Notes: generated by a model not told the origin, from the sequence alone. A DNA stretch of 64,000 nucleotides from Roseibium denhamense (GCF_009711415.1 NZ_SMLZ01000108.1:63892-127891), one strand, 5' to 3'; positions 8,662-17,403 are shown, counted from the stretch's first letter. A program made the numbers and translations.

Positions 8662-8792
8662 TCGTCATCCCGGACGCAGCATTGCTGCGATCCGGGATCG
8701 GAGAGCCACAAGAAAATACATTAATACATAAATATTTTATCGGCCTAGGACTCACCGATCCCGGTTCGCGCTCCGCTTGACCGGGATGACGA
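8662..8792. repeat. Extragenic palindromic repeat element (RIME/REP-like)
   Basis: The element is bounded by perfect 12 bp inverted ends, TCGTCATCCCGG and CCGGGATGACGA. The left arm is itself a hairpin (TCCCGGACGCAGC with GCTGCGATCCGGGA) and the right arm repeats the GATCCCGG core. The centre (about 8705-8745) is AT-rich. It fills the gap between the hydrolase and the GNAT gene. Elements of this kind are abundant in Rhizobiales genomes. It has no coding capacity and no transposase. Confidence 0.8.
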
Positions 8793-8850
8793 AGCTTCTT
8801 TGAGGTATTGTTTGCAGTCTGTGTTTAAAGCTTCTATGAGATTGTTTTGA

Positions 8851-9333
8851 ATGACGAGCCCCGACGCCCCGGTTTCAATCCGTGCAGCCGAATTTGACGA
8901 CCTGCCGGATGTTCTCAAGTTGCTGCGTTGCCTCAACCCGCAAGACCTGCATGCGCCCGCAGAAAAACACCATGAGACTTTTGAGCGTATGCTCAATCTC
9001 CCCGGATTGACTGTTTTTCTAGCCCACCTGGGCTCCAAGGCGGTCGCCACCTGCACTTTGATGGTCATTCCAAATCTGACCAGAGGCAGCAGCCCTTTTG
9101 CACTCATAGAGAACGTGGTCACACACCCGGACGTTCGCGGTCAGGGCATCGGTCGTCAGTTGATTACAGCCGTCTGTGACAACGCCTGGAAAGAGGGCTG
9201 TTTCAAAATCATGCTTCTTTCCGGTACGCAAAACGAGAAAGCCCATCGCTTTTACGAGCAAATGGGCTTTCAAACGACAAAAAAAGGATTTGAGCTGCGC
9301 AGACCGGGTTTTCCGGTGCGACGGCCAACTTAA
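8851..9333 (+). CDS. GNAT family N-acetyltransferase
   Basis: A 160-residue GNAT-fold acetyltransferase. The acetyl-CoA-binding motif A is visible as VTHPDVRGQGIGRQLI (residues 91-106), and the C-terminal part HRFYEQMGF is the usual motif B region. The substrate cannot be predicted. The ribosome site is weak (TGAGA region). Its TAA stop overlaps that of the convergent DUF2155 gene, the two sharing the sequence TTAA. Confidence 0.85.
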   Translation: MTSPDAPVSIRAAEFDDLPDVLKLLRCLNPQDLHAPAEKHHETFERMLNLPGLTVFLAHLGSKAVATCTLMVIPNLTRGSSPFALIENVVTHPDVRGQGIGRQLITAVCDNAWKEGCFKIMLLSGTQNEKAHRFYEQMGFQTTKKGFELRRPGFPVRRPT

Positions 9334-9878
9334 CCCTGGAACGGTTTGGGCCGTGGGACGCCTGGCCCCGTGTCCACGCCATCATCCGGACCGGCGAGCG
9401 GATCTTCTCCGTCGGCCACAACGCCCTTGATGGGCGGTCCGTCGTAATCCTCGGGCGGCGGGACATTGGAGGCCAATTTGCAGTTGGTCAGCCAAATATC
9501 ATAGACCGGGTGCTCAACGGCATGGAGACCCGGGCTTGCGGCATACATCCAGCCGGAGAAAATCCGGCGGACTTCGTTGTTCAGCGTGATTTCGTCCACC
9601 TGAACAAAACCGGTGGTCAAGGGCGATTCGGTTTGCGGGCGGGTGTGGCACACACGCGGGGTGACCTGCAGCGCCCCGAACTGGACGGTTTCGCCGATGT
9701 AGACGTCGAAATTGATGATCCGCCCGGTGATCTTGTCGAGGCCGGAAAAGACCGCAACGGGATTTTCAATCTTGTCGGTCTCCTGCTGCGCTGCCGCAGG
9801 CAATGCCGGGAGAAGCAGGCAAGAGGCGATGCCGAGACCGGCTGCAATAGGTTTTATAGTATCAATCACGTGGGCCAT
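9330..9878 (-). CDS. DUF2155 domain secreted protein
   Basis: A 182-residue exported protein: an N-terminal signal peptide (hydrophobic stretch ending ALPAAAQQ) is followed by the DUF2155 core, with the pattern FSGLDKITGRI, CHTRP, IFSGWMYAASPGLHAVEHPVYD and WLTNC. The function of the family is unknown; it is common in alphaproteobacteria. Start placed at the ATG at 9878 because the signal peptide then begins immediately; a TTG at 9908 would add ten charged residues. The C-terminal 40 residues are acidic and proline-rich. Confidence 0.88.
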   Translation of the reverse strand: MAHVIDTIKPIAAGLGIASCLLLPALPAAAQQETDKIENPVAVFSGLDKITGRIINFDVYIGETVQFGALQVTPRVCHTRPQTESPLTTGFVQVDEITLNNEVRRIFSGWMYAASPGLHAVEHPVYDIWLTNCKLASNVPPPEDYDGPPIKGVVADGEDPLAGPDDGVDTGPGVPRPKPFQG

Positions 9879-10004
9879 CAGCGGTGTTTTCGAATCCCGT
9901 TTGGACAAGATAGCTAAGTTGCAGCGGCGCTACCATCGAAATGCGGCCCGGAGAAGACACACAACAAGGTGCCTCTCCTCCGGCGCACGGTTTTGGTGAA
10001 AAGC

Positions 10005-12980
10005 TTATTCCGCTTCCGCAATCCGGCTTAGCGCAGTCTGGATTTTGTCCAGTTTTTCCTTGGCTTCGGCAACTTTCGTCTTTTCCTCGGAAACCACTTC
10101 TTCCGGGGCCTTCTCGACAAACTTCGGATTGCCGAGTTTCTTCTCGATTTTCGAGATATCCGCTTCGAGCTTTCCGGCTGCCTTTTCGAGACGCGCCTTT
10201 TCTGCACTGAGATCAATAACACCGGCAAGCGGCAGGCAGATCGTCGCTTCGCCAACGATAATCTGTGCGGCGCCTTTCGGTGCGCTGTCCGCCATTTCGA
10301 TGGTTTCCCCACGGGCAAGGCGCAGGATCGCCGACTGGTGCGTGGCAAGGCGGGTCTGGGTCGCCTCACCAGCTCCAGCGATGACGATTTCAACCTTGGC
10401 ACCCGCCGGAATGTTCATCTCGGCACGGACCGAGCGGATTTCGGAAATGAGATCCACCAGCCAGTTGATTTCGCTCGCAGCCGCCTCGTCACTGACAAGC
10501 GGCTTCGGCCACGCGCTCAGCATCAACAGTGTGTCCGCTTTCTGCCCCTCGTCGCCAAGGCGCTCCCACAGCTCTTCGGTCAGGAACGGCATGAACGGAT
10601 GCAGAACCTTGAGGATCTCGTCGATGGCCCAGGCCGCCGTTGCGCGTGTCTCAGCCTTGGCCGCCTCGTCATCGCCGTTGAAGATCGGTTTGGCGAGTTC
10701 CAGGTACCAATCGCAGAACGTGTTCCAGGTGAAGCGGTAGATGCCGCCGGAGGCATCGTTGAACCGGTAGTCTTCCAACGCCTTGGTGACCTCGGCAATG
10801 CACTTGCCCATCTCCGTTGCGATCCAGCGGTTGAGCGTGTGTTTCGTAGCCGCAGGATCGAATCCGTCCACCCGGCCGCAGCCGTTCATTTCCGCAAAGC
10901 GGGCCGCGTTCCAGAGCTTGGTCGCAAAGCGCTGGCCACCTTCCGCTGCCTGATCGGACATGCGCAATGTCCGGCGTCCCTGCACTTCCTGGCTCGCCAG
11001 GGCGTAGCGGGTCGCATCCGCGCCATAGGTGCCGATCAGCTCCAGCGGGTCGAGAACGTTGCCCAGGGACTTGGACATCTTCTTCCCGTTTTTGTCGACC
11101 ACAATCGAGTTGATGTAGACGGTGTGGAACGGCACCTCTTTCATGAAGTGGATGCCCTGCATCATCATCCGGGCGACCCAGAAGAAGATGATGTCGAAGC
11201 CGGTGATCAGAACGTCCGTCTTGTAGTAACGCTCCAGTTCCGGCGTCTTATGCGGCCAGCCGAGCGTGGAAAACGGCCACAGCGCAGAAGAGAACCACGT
11301 GTCGAGCACGTCTTCATCGCGGGTCAAAGCCTTGCCGCCGGCCATTGCGACGGCTTCTTCCTCGCTCATCGCGCAGTATTCGTTGCCATCGTCGTCGTAC
11401 CAGACCGGGATCTGGTGGCCCCACCAGAGCTGGCGCGAGATGCACCAGGGCTGAATGTCGTTCAGCCAGTTGTAATAGGTCTTGTCCCAATTGCCCGGAA
11501 CGAACTTGGTGTCCCCGTTCTGAACCGCCTTGAGCGCAGGTTCTGCTAGCGTTTTGGCATCAACGAACCACTGGTCGGTCAGCATCGGCTCGATCACGAC
11601 CTTGGAGCGGTCGCCGAACGGTTGCATGATCTTCTTGGATTCGACCAACGGCAGAAGTTGAGATCCCGGGTCTTCGCCCGGGACGGCCTCGTCATTCTCA
11701 GCGCCGTCCCGGACCTGATCCGGGACCTTTTTCTTGAGTATCGCCTTGCCGTTGGTGTCCCATTCCGGCGCGTTGCCTTTCATCCAGGCAACCTCCGGAT
11801 GGTCGCTGGGGACCATAACGGCGAGACCTTCGGCAGTGATCTGATCAATCACACGCTTGCGGGCGGCAAAGCGGTCCAAACCGCGCAGCTCGTCCGGAAC
11901 GATGTTGATCTCGTCAACCTCGTTCAGCGTCATTTCGGCGCCGTCGATGATCGCCTGGGCCTTTTTCGCTTCCTCGGAATAAGGCGCCCCATCGGCGCGC
12001 ATAGCCCCTTGCGTGTCCATCAACCGGTACATCGGGATCTTGTTCCGGAGCGCGACCTGATAGTCGTTGAAGTCGTGCGCGCCGGTGATCTTCACCGCAC
12101 CGGAGCCGAAATCGGGATCCGGATACTCATCGGTGATGATCGGGATCAGACGGCGGTGTTCCTTCGGCCCGACCGGAATTTCGCAGAGCTTGCCAATGAT
12201 CGGCTTGTAACGCTCGTCCCCCGGGTGAACGGCAACGGCGCCGTCGCCCAGCATGGTTTCCGGGCGGGTTGTTGCAATCGAGATGTAGTCCCGCGTCTCG
12301 CGCAGGGTGACGTTTCCGTCCTCATCCTTCTCGACATACTCATAGGTTTCCCCGCCGGCCAGCGGGTACTTGAAGTGCCACATGTGGCCGTCGGTTTCGA
12401 TGTTCTCGACTTCCAGATCGGAAATCGCCGTCTCGAACTTCGGATCCCAGTTCACCAGCCGCTTGGAGCGGTAGATCAGCCCTTCCTTGTAGAGATCGAC
12501 AAAGACCTTCAGCACCGCATCCGACAGGTTTGGCGACATGGTGAACTCGGTCCGGCTCCAGTCGCACGACGCGCCGAGACGCTTCAGCTGCCCGAGGATC
12601 GTGCCTTCGGACTTTTCCTTCTGCTCCCACACGCGCGCAATAAAAGCCTCCCGGCCCATGTCGCGGCGGCCCGGCTTGTTGTCCGCGGCGAGCTCGCGTT
12701 CGACAACCATCTGGGTCGCAATGCCCGCATGGTCGGTGCCCGGCTGCCACAGAACGTCATAGCCCTGCATGCGCTTCCAGCGGACCAGAATGTCCTGCAG
12801 TGTGTTGTTGAGCGCGTGGCCCATATGCAGGGAGCCCGTCACGTTCGGCGGCGGAATTACGATGGTAAAGGCATCGGCGCCATCCTTGGCACCGGCTCCG
12901 GCCTTGAAGGCCTCCGCCTCTTCCCAGGTTTCGTAAATCCGCGGCTCAACGCTGGCCGCATCGTAGGTTTTATCCAGCAT
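10005..12980 (-). CDS. valS: Valine--tRNA ligase
   Basis: A ~991-residue class Ia aminoacyl-tRNA synthetase charging tRNA-Val. The HIGH motif appears as NVTGSLHMGHALNN near residue 50 and the KMSKS loop as KKMSKSLGN near 640; an editing domain lies between, and the C-terminal coiled coil (LEKAAGKLEADISKIEKKL) is typical of ValS. The ATG at 12980 (MLDKTYDA) fits the family; a GTG at 12989 is the alternative. Odd feature: about 23 residues encoded by a palindromic element are inserted in frame near residue 420 (see 11661-11727). Confidence 0.97.
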   Translation of the reverse strand: MLDKTYDAASVEPRIYETWEEAEAFKAGAGAKDGADAFTIVIPPPNVTGSLHMGHALNNTLQDILVRWKRMQGYDVLWQPGTDHAGIATQMVVERELAADNKPGRRDMGREAFIARVWEQKEKSEGTILGQLKRLGASCDWSRTEFTMSPNLSDAVLKVFVDLYKEGLIYRSKRLVNWDPKFETAISDLEVENIETDGHMWHFKYPLAGGETYEYVEKDEDGNVTLRETRDYISIATTRPETMLGDGAVAVHPGDERYKPIIGKLCEIPVGPKEHRRLIPIITDEYPDPDFGSGAVKITGAHDFNDYQVALRNKIPMYRLMDTQGAMRADGAPYSEEAKKAQAIIDGAEMTLNEVDEINIVPDELRGLDRFAARKRVIDQITAEGLAVMVPSDHPEVAWMKGNAPEWDTNGKAILKKKVPDQVRDGAENDEAVPGEDPGSQLLPLVESKKIMQPFGDRSKVVIEPMLTDQWFVDAKTLAEPALKAVQNGDTKFVPGNWDKTYYNWLNDIQPWCISRQLWWGHQIPVWYDDDGNEYCAMSEEEAVAMAGGKALTRDEDVLDTWFSSALWPFSTLGWPHKTPELERYYKTDVLITGFDIIFFWVARMMMQGIHFMKEVPFHTVYINSIVVDKNGKKMSKSLGNVLDPLELIGTYGADATRYALASQEVQGRRTLRMSDQAAEGGQRFATKLWNAARFAEMNGCGRVDGFDPAATKHTLNRWIATEMGKCIAEVTKALEDYRFNDASGGIYRFTWNTFCDWYLELAKPIFNGDDEAAKAETRATAAWAIDEILKVLHPFMPFLTEELWERLGDEGQKADTLLMLSAWPKPLVSDEAAASEINWLVDLISEIRSVRAEMNIPAGAKVEIVIAGAGEATQTRLATHQSAILRLARGETIEMADSAPKGAAQIIVGEATICLPLAGVIDLSAEKARLEKAAGKLEADISKIEKKLGNPKFVEKAPEEVVSEEKTKVAEAKEKLDKIQTALSRIAEAE
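11661..11727. repeat. Palindromic repeat element inserted in frame in valS
   Basis: Two GC-rich hairpins, GTCCCGGATCAGGTCCGGGAC and GTCCCGGGCGAAGACCCGGGATC as read on the minus strand and joined by a spacer containing GAATGACGA, sit inside valS. They encode VPDQVRDGAENDEAVPGEDP and three or so further residues in frame. The TCCCGGA/TCCGGGA core and the ATGACGA motif are shared with the extragenic element at 8662-8792. ValS homologues as I remember them run directly through this position without such a segment. Confidence 0.75.
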
Positions 12981-13156
12981 CAGGGTCACTCAGTGGGGAA
13001 TTGTCCAGAAATCGTGAGTTCCCGTGTAAATCGGAAGCCGCTGCCCAAGTCAACCGTTTTGCCCAGTGGGAAGGCAGGCGGACCATCTGGCCGGAAACCA
13101 CATGTGACTTTAGCATTCGCCTTGGGTTTAATGCGCCGTGCTGGCATAAGCGGAAT

Positions 13157-13588
13157 ATGACGATCCAGATCCGCCCGCATCATCTCTTGTGTCTCTTGAC
13201 CTATCTCGGCAAAGGCTATTCAGACCCCTTTGTCCAAAACTATGACCGGTTGGTTGAGAGCATCAACAACGGTGAAGACATGCAGCTGGTTGACGGCCCG
13301 GACGATATTTGCCAGCCGATGCTCTCAAGCCCGGAGTGCCATTGCCATAATGAGAGTGTCCGCGAGCGGGATCGCATTGCGGCGCGGGACATTGGGATGC
13401 TTTTGATGGGTGAGCCGTTTTCGGCAGGGCCGCTTCGCCTGACTGCTCCGGACATTGCGAGGCTCCGCGCAGCATTTGCGGAAGGAACTGTGCGGGCAGC
13501 GTGTCAGGGCTGCGAATGGCAGGATCTTTGTACCAATATTGCCCGAAAGCAATTCAGGGGCTGCCGTCTCCAGCTGCCCCTGCTTTAG
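13157..13588 (+). CDS. DUF1284 domain protein, cysteine-rich
   Basis: A 143-residue protein matching DUF1284: it starts MTIQIRPHHLLCLLTYLGKG and carries eight cysteines (12, 52, 61, 63, 116, 119, 125, 136) in clusters SPECHCHN and CQGCEWQDLC, which suggest metal or iron-sulfur binding. Function of the family is not established. The start at 13157 matches the family; the reading frame stays open upstream to 13001 but that stretch is not conserved-looking. It is divergent from valS and convergent with popZ, whose stop lies 30 bp away. Confidence 0.8.
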   Translation: MTIQIRPHHLLCLLTYLGKGYSDPFVQNYDRLVESINNGEDMQLVDGPDDICQPMLSSPECHCHNESVRERDRIAARDIGMLLMGEPFSAGPLRLTAPDIARLRAAFAEGTVRAACQGCEWQDLCTNIARKQFRGCRLQLPLL

Positions 13589-13618
13589 TTTGTGGCCATA
13601 AGCATAATCCGTCCGTGC

Positions 13619-14368
13619 TTAATCGCGGCGGCGGATAACCCGCTGAATTTCTTTTTTGACCATCTCTTCGACCATTGGCGGCAGGTTCTTGTCGAGCCAG
13701 GCCTTGATCATGGGCCGGAGCATTTCCCGGACCATTTCCTCAATGGTTTGCGCCTTCGTGCTGATCAGCATATCCGAAAAATTGTCGAGCGCGGCATGAA
13801 CCGCTTGGCCCGTCGCGGCTGACGTTAGGAATTCTTCCGGTGAGACATCGGGTAAGTCGTCTGGTATCGGCTGTGACGCGAAAGTAGACGCTGGTTCGGC
13901 CGGGGCCGGTTTCGGCGCAGGCTCCGGCTCGGGTTCGGGTTCCGGCTCCGGTTCGGGAGCAAATCCGAGATCGCCGCCAGGGCTGTCAAATTCCTCTGCG
14001 AGCCCCTCAACCATATCCATGGACTCGTCTTCGGTGACAAGCTCTTCCGTCAGCTCCAGAACGTCGTCATCACCAGAATCCTCTTCGGCATCAGCCTCCA
14101 TGGCTGCAGCCATGTCATCAGCGCCGTCATCGCTTTCTTCCTCGATATCGCCGCCCATGTCGAACAGCTTGTCGAGGTCGTCCTGGGACATTTCTGAGGC
14201 ATCACCCATATCGTCTGTCGCCTCTTCTACTGCTGGGGGTTCAACGGGTTCGGTTATTTCAGGGGCCTGGTTATCGGAAGCTTGCGCGTCCTCATCAGAG
14301 ATAATGCGGCGGATCGATGCGAGGATTTCCTCCATCGACGGCTCTTCAGCCTTGTTCGCCTGTGCCAT
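13619..14368 (-). CDS. popZ: PopZ polar organising protein (DUF2497)
   Basis: A 249-residue PopZ homologue, a self-assembling scaffold that anchors the chromosome origin (ParB) and signalling proteins at the cell pole. The N-terminal helix KAEEPSMEEILASIRRIISD and the C-terminal assembly helices (LRPMIKAWLDKNLPPMVEEM) are conserved. The middle (about residues 30-190) is highly acidic and disordered with a Pro-Glu repeat stretch, as expected for the family; the DNA there is a short tandem repeat (13920-13965). It lies convergent to the DUF1284 gene and upstream of the tolC terminator. Confidence 0.92.
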   Translation of the reverse strand: MAQANKAEEPSMEEILASIRRIISDEDAQASDNQAPEITEPVEPPAVEEATDDMGDASEMSQDDLDKLFDMGGDIEEESDDGADDMAAAMEADAEEDSGDDDVLELTEELVTEDESMDMVEGLAEEFDSPGGDLGFAPEPEPEPEPEPEPAPKPAPAEPASTFASQPIPDDLPDVSPEEFLTSAATGQAVHAALDNFSDMLISTKAQTIEEMVREMLRPMIKAWLDKNLPPMVEEMVKKEIQRVIRRRD

Positions 14369-14578
14369 GACGTCCCCCGTACTAATCGCTCACTCGCGGT
14401 GCCATCCAGCTTTCCCTGAATGATTCGTTAATCGAAAGTATGCGGCTGTATAGGAAGTGCGCAAACCGAGCGCACTCACTTCAAACGTCTTTTCCCCTTT
14501 TAACTCCTTTTTTACCACGTCTCAGCGGTGATTCTAGGCACTGCACTTGCCTTGGATTGCGTGCACGTCCGGCCTGCG

Positions 14579-14613
14579 ACAAAAAATGGCCGGAACGCTA
14601 CGTTTCCGGCCAT
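14579..14613 (-). terminator. Rho-independent terminator of tolC
   Basis: On the minus strand a 10 bp perfect stem (ATGGCCGGAA with TTCCGGCCAT, loop of 8) is followed by a run of T residues, 30 bp after the tolC stop. The rest of the 14369-14642 gap holds the popZ upstream region; I see no gene in it. Confidence 0.85.
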
Positions 14614-14642
14614 GATCGTGAAGAAAAGGAGTTACGGCTTGG

Positions 14643-16046
14643 TTACCGGCCGTCCGGCGTGCGCAATCCGATCCACTTGTCGCGGACAGCATCATAGTGC
14701 TGCTTTGGATTGTAGCGGGCAACATTCAGCCCGAGCGATCCGGCATCCAGCCGCCCGACAGCGGCAACGATCTGATATCCGCCAATGATGCGGTTGCGCT
14801 GCGCGGTCACAAGATTGGACTGCTGGGTGACCAGTTCCCGCTGAGCATCAAGAACGTCCAAAGTCGTCCGCTGGCCAACCCGCTGCTCTTCGATAACCCC
14901 TTCAAGGGCCAGCTGCGAAGCCTCAACGGCGGCCTGCGCAGCCACAATTGACGCTTCGGCGGCTTGAAAGTTCCCCCAGGCCGAAATCACGTTCGCCCGC
15001 ACCTGATCGCGGGCAACGTCCAGCTGCAGCCTTGTTTGGCCGAGCGATTCCTTGGCCTGGCGCACGCGGGAGGACACACTGCCGGCCTGATAGATCGGGA
15101 TGTTCACATTTCCGAAGATCCGTGCGTCGTCGGAAATGTTTGAGGACGAAGACGGGTTCCAGCTCCGGGTTAGGCTTCCGTCCAGCGTGACGGTTGGCAT
15201 AAGTTCGCCTTCGACCGCCTTGATATTGAACACCGCAGCATCAACCTGATGCTGTGCCTGGCGGATCAGCGGCTGGTTGGTCTCACTGGTGCGCAGCGCG
15301 TCATCAAGAGAACTTGGAACGTAACGTGTAATCGTCGTGTCAGCGGACAGGCTCTTGGCTTCAATGCCGACCACCTGCCGGTAAATTGCCCGGCTAGTGT
15401 TCAAATTGGCCAGCGCCGTGTTCAGGCTAGCCCGGGCTTCCGCGGCACGCGCTTCGGCTTGGGAGACGTCGGTCCGGGTTCCCTCACCCACATCGAACCG
15501 GTCGCGTGCCGCCCGAACCTGCTCCTGGAGGAAGGCAAGGTCGCTGCGCTGCAGGGATACAAGAGCCGTATCGCGAATGACATCCACATAGGCTGTCGCT
15601 GCATCCAGTAGCGTATCCTGCTCGGTCGACATCAGGCTTTCGCGCTGAGCCCGGACCAGCGCTTCGGCTTGGCGGGTCGAATTGATTGTCCGGAAGCCTC
15701 TGAACAGGGTCTGGCTTATCGACAGCGAAATCGACGCGTTGTTCCGATAGTCACCAACGTCAACACCATTGATGCGGCTCCGGCCCATAACACGGCCCGC
15801 AGCAGCTGATGCTGAAACGGTCGGCCGCCAGCCAGCTAGCGCCTGCGGGACATTCTCGTCGACACCGCGCAATTCAGCGCGCGCTGCATTCAGTGTTGGA
15901 TTGTTGGAATAGGCAAGCGCGAGCGCTTCCTTGATCGTCTCGGCCTGAGCGGATGAAAACGCTCCCCCGGTCAAGGCACCGGATGCGACGCCGCACAAAA
16001 GCGCGATCGTAAGCGCCAAAGCTTTTCCAGTTGAACGTGAAGACAC
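14643..16046 (-). CDS. tolC: TolC-family outer membrane channel
   Basis: A 467-residue TolC-family outer membrane efflux protein that serves as exit channel for type I secretion and RND pumps. A signal peptide ends at AQA-ET (about residue 35), then two repeats of the long-helix OEP domain follow (ALALAYSNNPTLNAARAELR; ALEGVIEEQRVGQRTTLDVL). The GTG at 16046 is chosen as start because an AAGGAG site lies 6-7 bp upstream; the frame is open further only to a TTG at 16067. It likely pairs with the RND pump at 17457-21776 and/or the type I exporter at 31699-34777. The tolC-pcm order is common in Rhizobiales. Confidence 0.92.
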   Translation of the reverse strand: MSSRSTGKALALTIALLCGVASGALTGGAFSSAQAETIKEALALAYSNNPTLNAARAELRGVDENVPQALAGWRPTVSASAAAGRVMGRSRINGVDVGDYRNNASISLSISQTLFRGFRTINSTRQAEALVRAQRESLMSTEQDTLLDAATAYVDVIRDTALVSLQRSDLAFLQEQVRAARDRFDVGEGTRTDVSQAEARAAEARASLNTALANLNTSRAIYRQVVGIEAKSLSADTTITRYVPSSLDDALRTSETNQPLIRQAQHQVDAAVFNIKAVEGELMPTVTLDGSLTRSWNPSSSSNISDDARIFGNVNIPIYQAGSVSSRVRQAKESLGQTRLQLDVARDQVRANVISAWGNFQAAEASIVAAQAAVEASQLALEGVIEEQRVGQRTTLDVLDAQRELVTQQSNLVTAQRNRIIGGYQIVAAVGRLDAGSLGLNVARYNPKQHYDAVRDKWIGLRTPDGR

Positions 16047-16197
16047 CCTACACTCCTTGCAGCCCAACAGTTTCTCAACCGTTGAGTAAACTCATCGGTG
16101 TTATTCTTCAACCGTTTGGACAGGCCATTCCTTTAAAAACTCCGACTGCGGCGAATAAGCAACAAGTCTGCAGCCGGAATCGTCCAATCCCGCCAAA

Positions 16198-16224
16198 TGA
16201 AAAACCCGCCGGAATGGCGGGTTT
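16198..16224. terminator. Rho-independent terminator downstream of pcm
   Basis: AAAACCCGCC and GGCGGGTTTT form a stem around GGAAT, with T residues following on either strand. It lies 27 bp beyond the pcm stop, between pcm and tolC, and could work in both directions. Confidence 0.8.
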
Positions 16225-16250
16225 TGCGAATGTTCTAAAGGCCTGCCGGC

Positions 16251-16907
16251 TTAGAACGTAAATTCTTCGGTTTTTTCGAAGCCGGGCAGCAATCCCGCAG
16301 AGGCGTTGAACCCGAACCGGCCGCTCACCGCTTCGCCCGATTTTTGGTACAGCCTGGCAATGCCGGCATTGCCCTGCCCTTCGACCACTGACAAACGTCC
16401 ATCGGATTTCAGCTGCTTGAACAGGTCATCCGGCAGCACCTCAACGGCGCCATCCACTAAAATGACATCGTAAGGCCCCTCGCTGGCGTAGCCCTTCACG
16501 AGCGGACCATCAACAACGACGGCGTTTTCAATGCCGAGGTCCACCAGAAGCTCGCCAGCCATCTTGGCAAGATCCGCATCTTCTTCCAACGCTACGACAG
16601 AGGCTGCAAGCTCCGAGACAACAGCCGAGCTGTAGCCGCTGCCTGCCCCGATCACCAGGACAACATCTTCGCTTTGAATGGCCGCCAGCTGGACCAGCTT
16701 GCCGAATATGTGCGGCTTCATCAGGACGCGCCCGGCACCAGCGATTGGCAGATCCTCATCGATATAGGCAATGTCGCGCTTGGATGCAGGAACGAAGCGC
16801 TCACGGGGAACCGCCTCCATCGCATCCAGGATCCGGTGGTCGGTGACATCGTTCGTGCGCAACTGGTTGTCCACCATCTTGCGCCTGGACTGGGTATAGT
16901 CCGTCAT
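16251..16907 (-). CDS. Protein-L-isoaspartate O-methyltransferase family protein
   Basis: A 218-residue SAM-dependent methyltransferase of the PCMT family, which repairs isoaspartyl residues. The SAM motif VIGAGSGYSSAVV lies at residues 85-97 and the N-terminal RTNDVTDHRILDAMEAVPRE matches the alphaproteobacterial branch. Start at the ATG at 16907 (MTDYTQSRRK), 6 bp after a GAGG site. The alphaproteobacterial branch that neighbours tolC is divergent from E. coli Pcm, so repair activity is likely but not certain. Confidence 0.88.
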   Translation of the reverse strand: MTDYTQSRRKMVDNQLRTNDVTDHRILDAMEAVPRERFVPASKRDIAYIDEDLPIAGAGRVLMKPHIFGKLVQLAAIQSEDVVLVIGAGSGYSSAVVSELAASVVALEEDADLAKMAGELLVDLGIENAVVVDGPLVKGYASEGPYDVILVDGAVEVLPDDLFKQLKSDGRLSVVEGQGNAGIARLYQKSGEAVSGRFGFNASAGLLPGFEKTEEFTF

Positions 16908-17256
16908 ATCGGCCCTCACTTTGAACTGCCGGGTCCCCGGCGCCTCCAAGACCGTTCATTACCGAGGCGAAGACGGCCTGACAAGCGCGACATACCGCCG
17001 GTCCCCCAAATCCATGAATGTTTTGACCCCGATGACGCCGGCTCGCGCACCGGAACTCCGGTTTCCTCAATAGTAATCGTGATCATGTTGCGGCCCCATA
17101 GCGTCCATCGATCGCCAAAACCAACGCGTTGTTTCGTGGTCGTGATTTTATGGCGACACCCGTTTCACGTTAGAACCGTGGAAAGTTGGCGCGCCCAAAT
17201 TTCAGCACTTGACGTTGCCTGCCAAGTGTTTGATAAGGCGCGTCACACCACGCAGG
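16908..17256. other. Intergenic region between pcm and tRNA-Cys
   Basis: No credible gene. It holds the upstream region of pcm (minus) and, at its right end, the promoter of tRNA-Cys listed separately. Open frames crossing it run through the tRNA and look accidental. Confidence 0.6.
17209..17237 (+). promoter_or_regulatory. Putative promoter of tRNA-Cys
   Basis: TTGACG (17209-17214) and GATAAG (17232-17237) are separated by 17 bp and end 20 bp before the mature tRNA 5' end, a typical spacing for a stable RNA promoter. Confidence 0.6.
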
Positions 17257-17330
17257 GGCCCTGTGGCGGAGTGGTGACGCAGCGGATTGCAAATCCGTGT
17301 ACACCGGTTCGATTCCGGTCGGGGCCTCCA
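17257..17330 (+). tRNA. tRNA-Cys (anticodon GCA)
   Basis: A 74-nt cloverleaf with CCA encoded. The acceptor stem GGCCCTG pairs with CGGGGCC, the anticodon stem-loop GGATT-GCA-AATCC puts GCA at 17289-17291, and the T arm contains GGTTCGATTCC. A sigma-70-like promoter lies just upstream and a hairpin terminator about 75 bp downstream. Confidence 0.97.
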
Positions 17331-17403
17331 TTTTCTCGGAAATTGAAAATGTTTGCGGCAAAGCTCTCAACCAATGTGTGAGCTTTTGGCTTGCCTTTGC
17401 GCA

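Noticed and set aside
10338-11549. Plus-strand frame of 403 codons
   Set aside because: Antisense to valS; no domain recognised.
13001-13156. N-terminal extension of the DUF1284 gene
   Set aside because: The family start is MTIQIRPHH at 13157; the upstream part lies in the valS promoter region.
11622-13160. Long plus-strand frame of 512 codons
   Set aside because: It is antisense to valS, whose motifs are unmistakable; long antisense frames are common in GC-rich genes.
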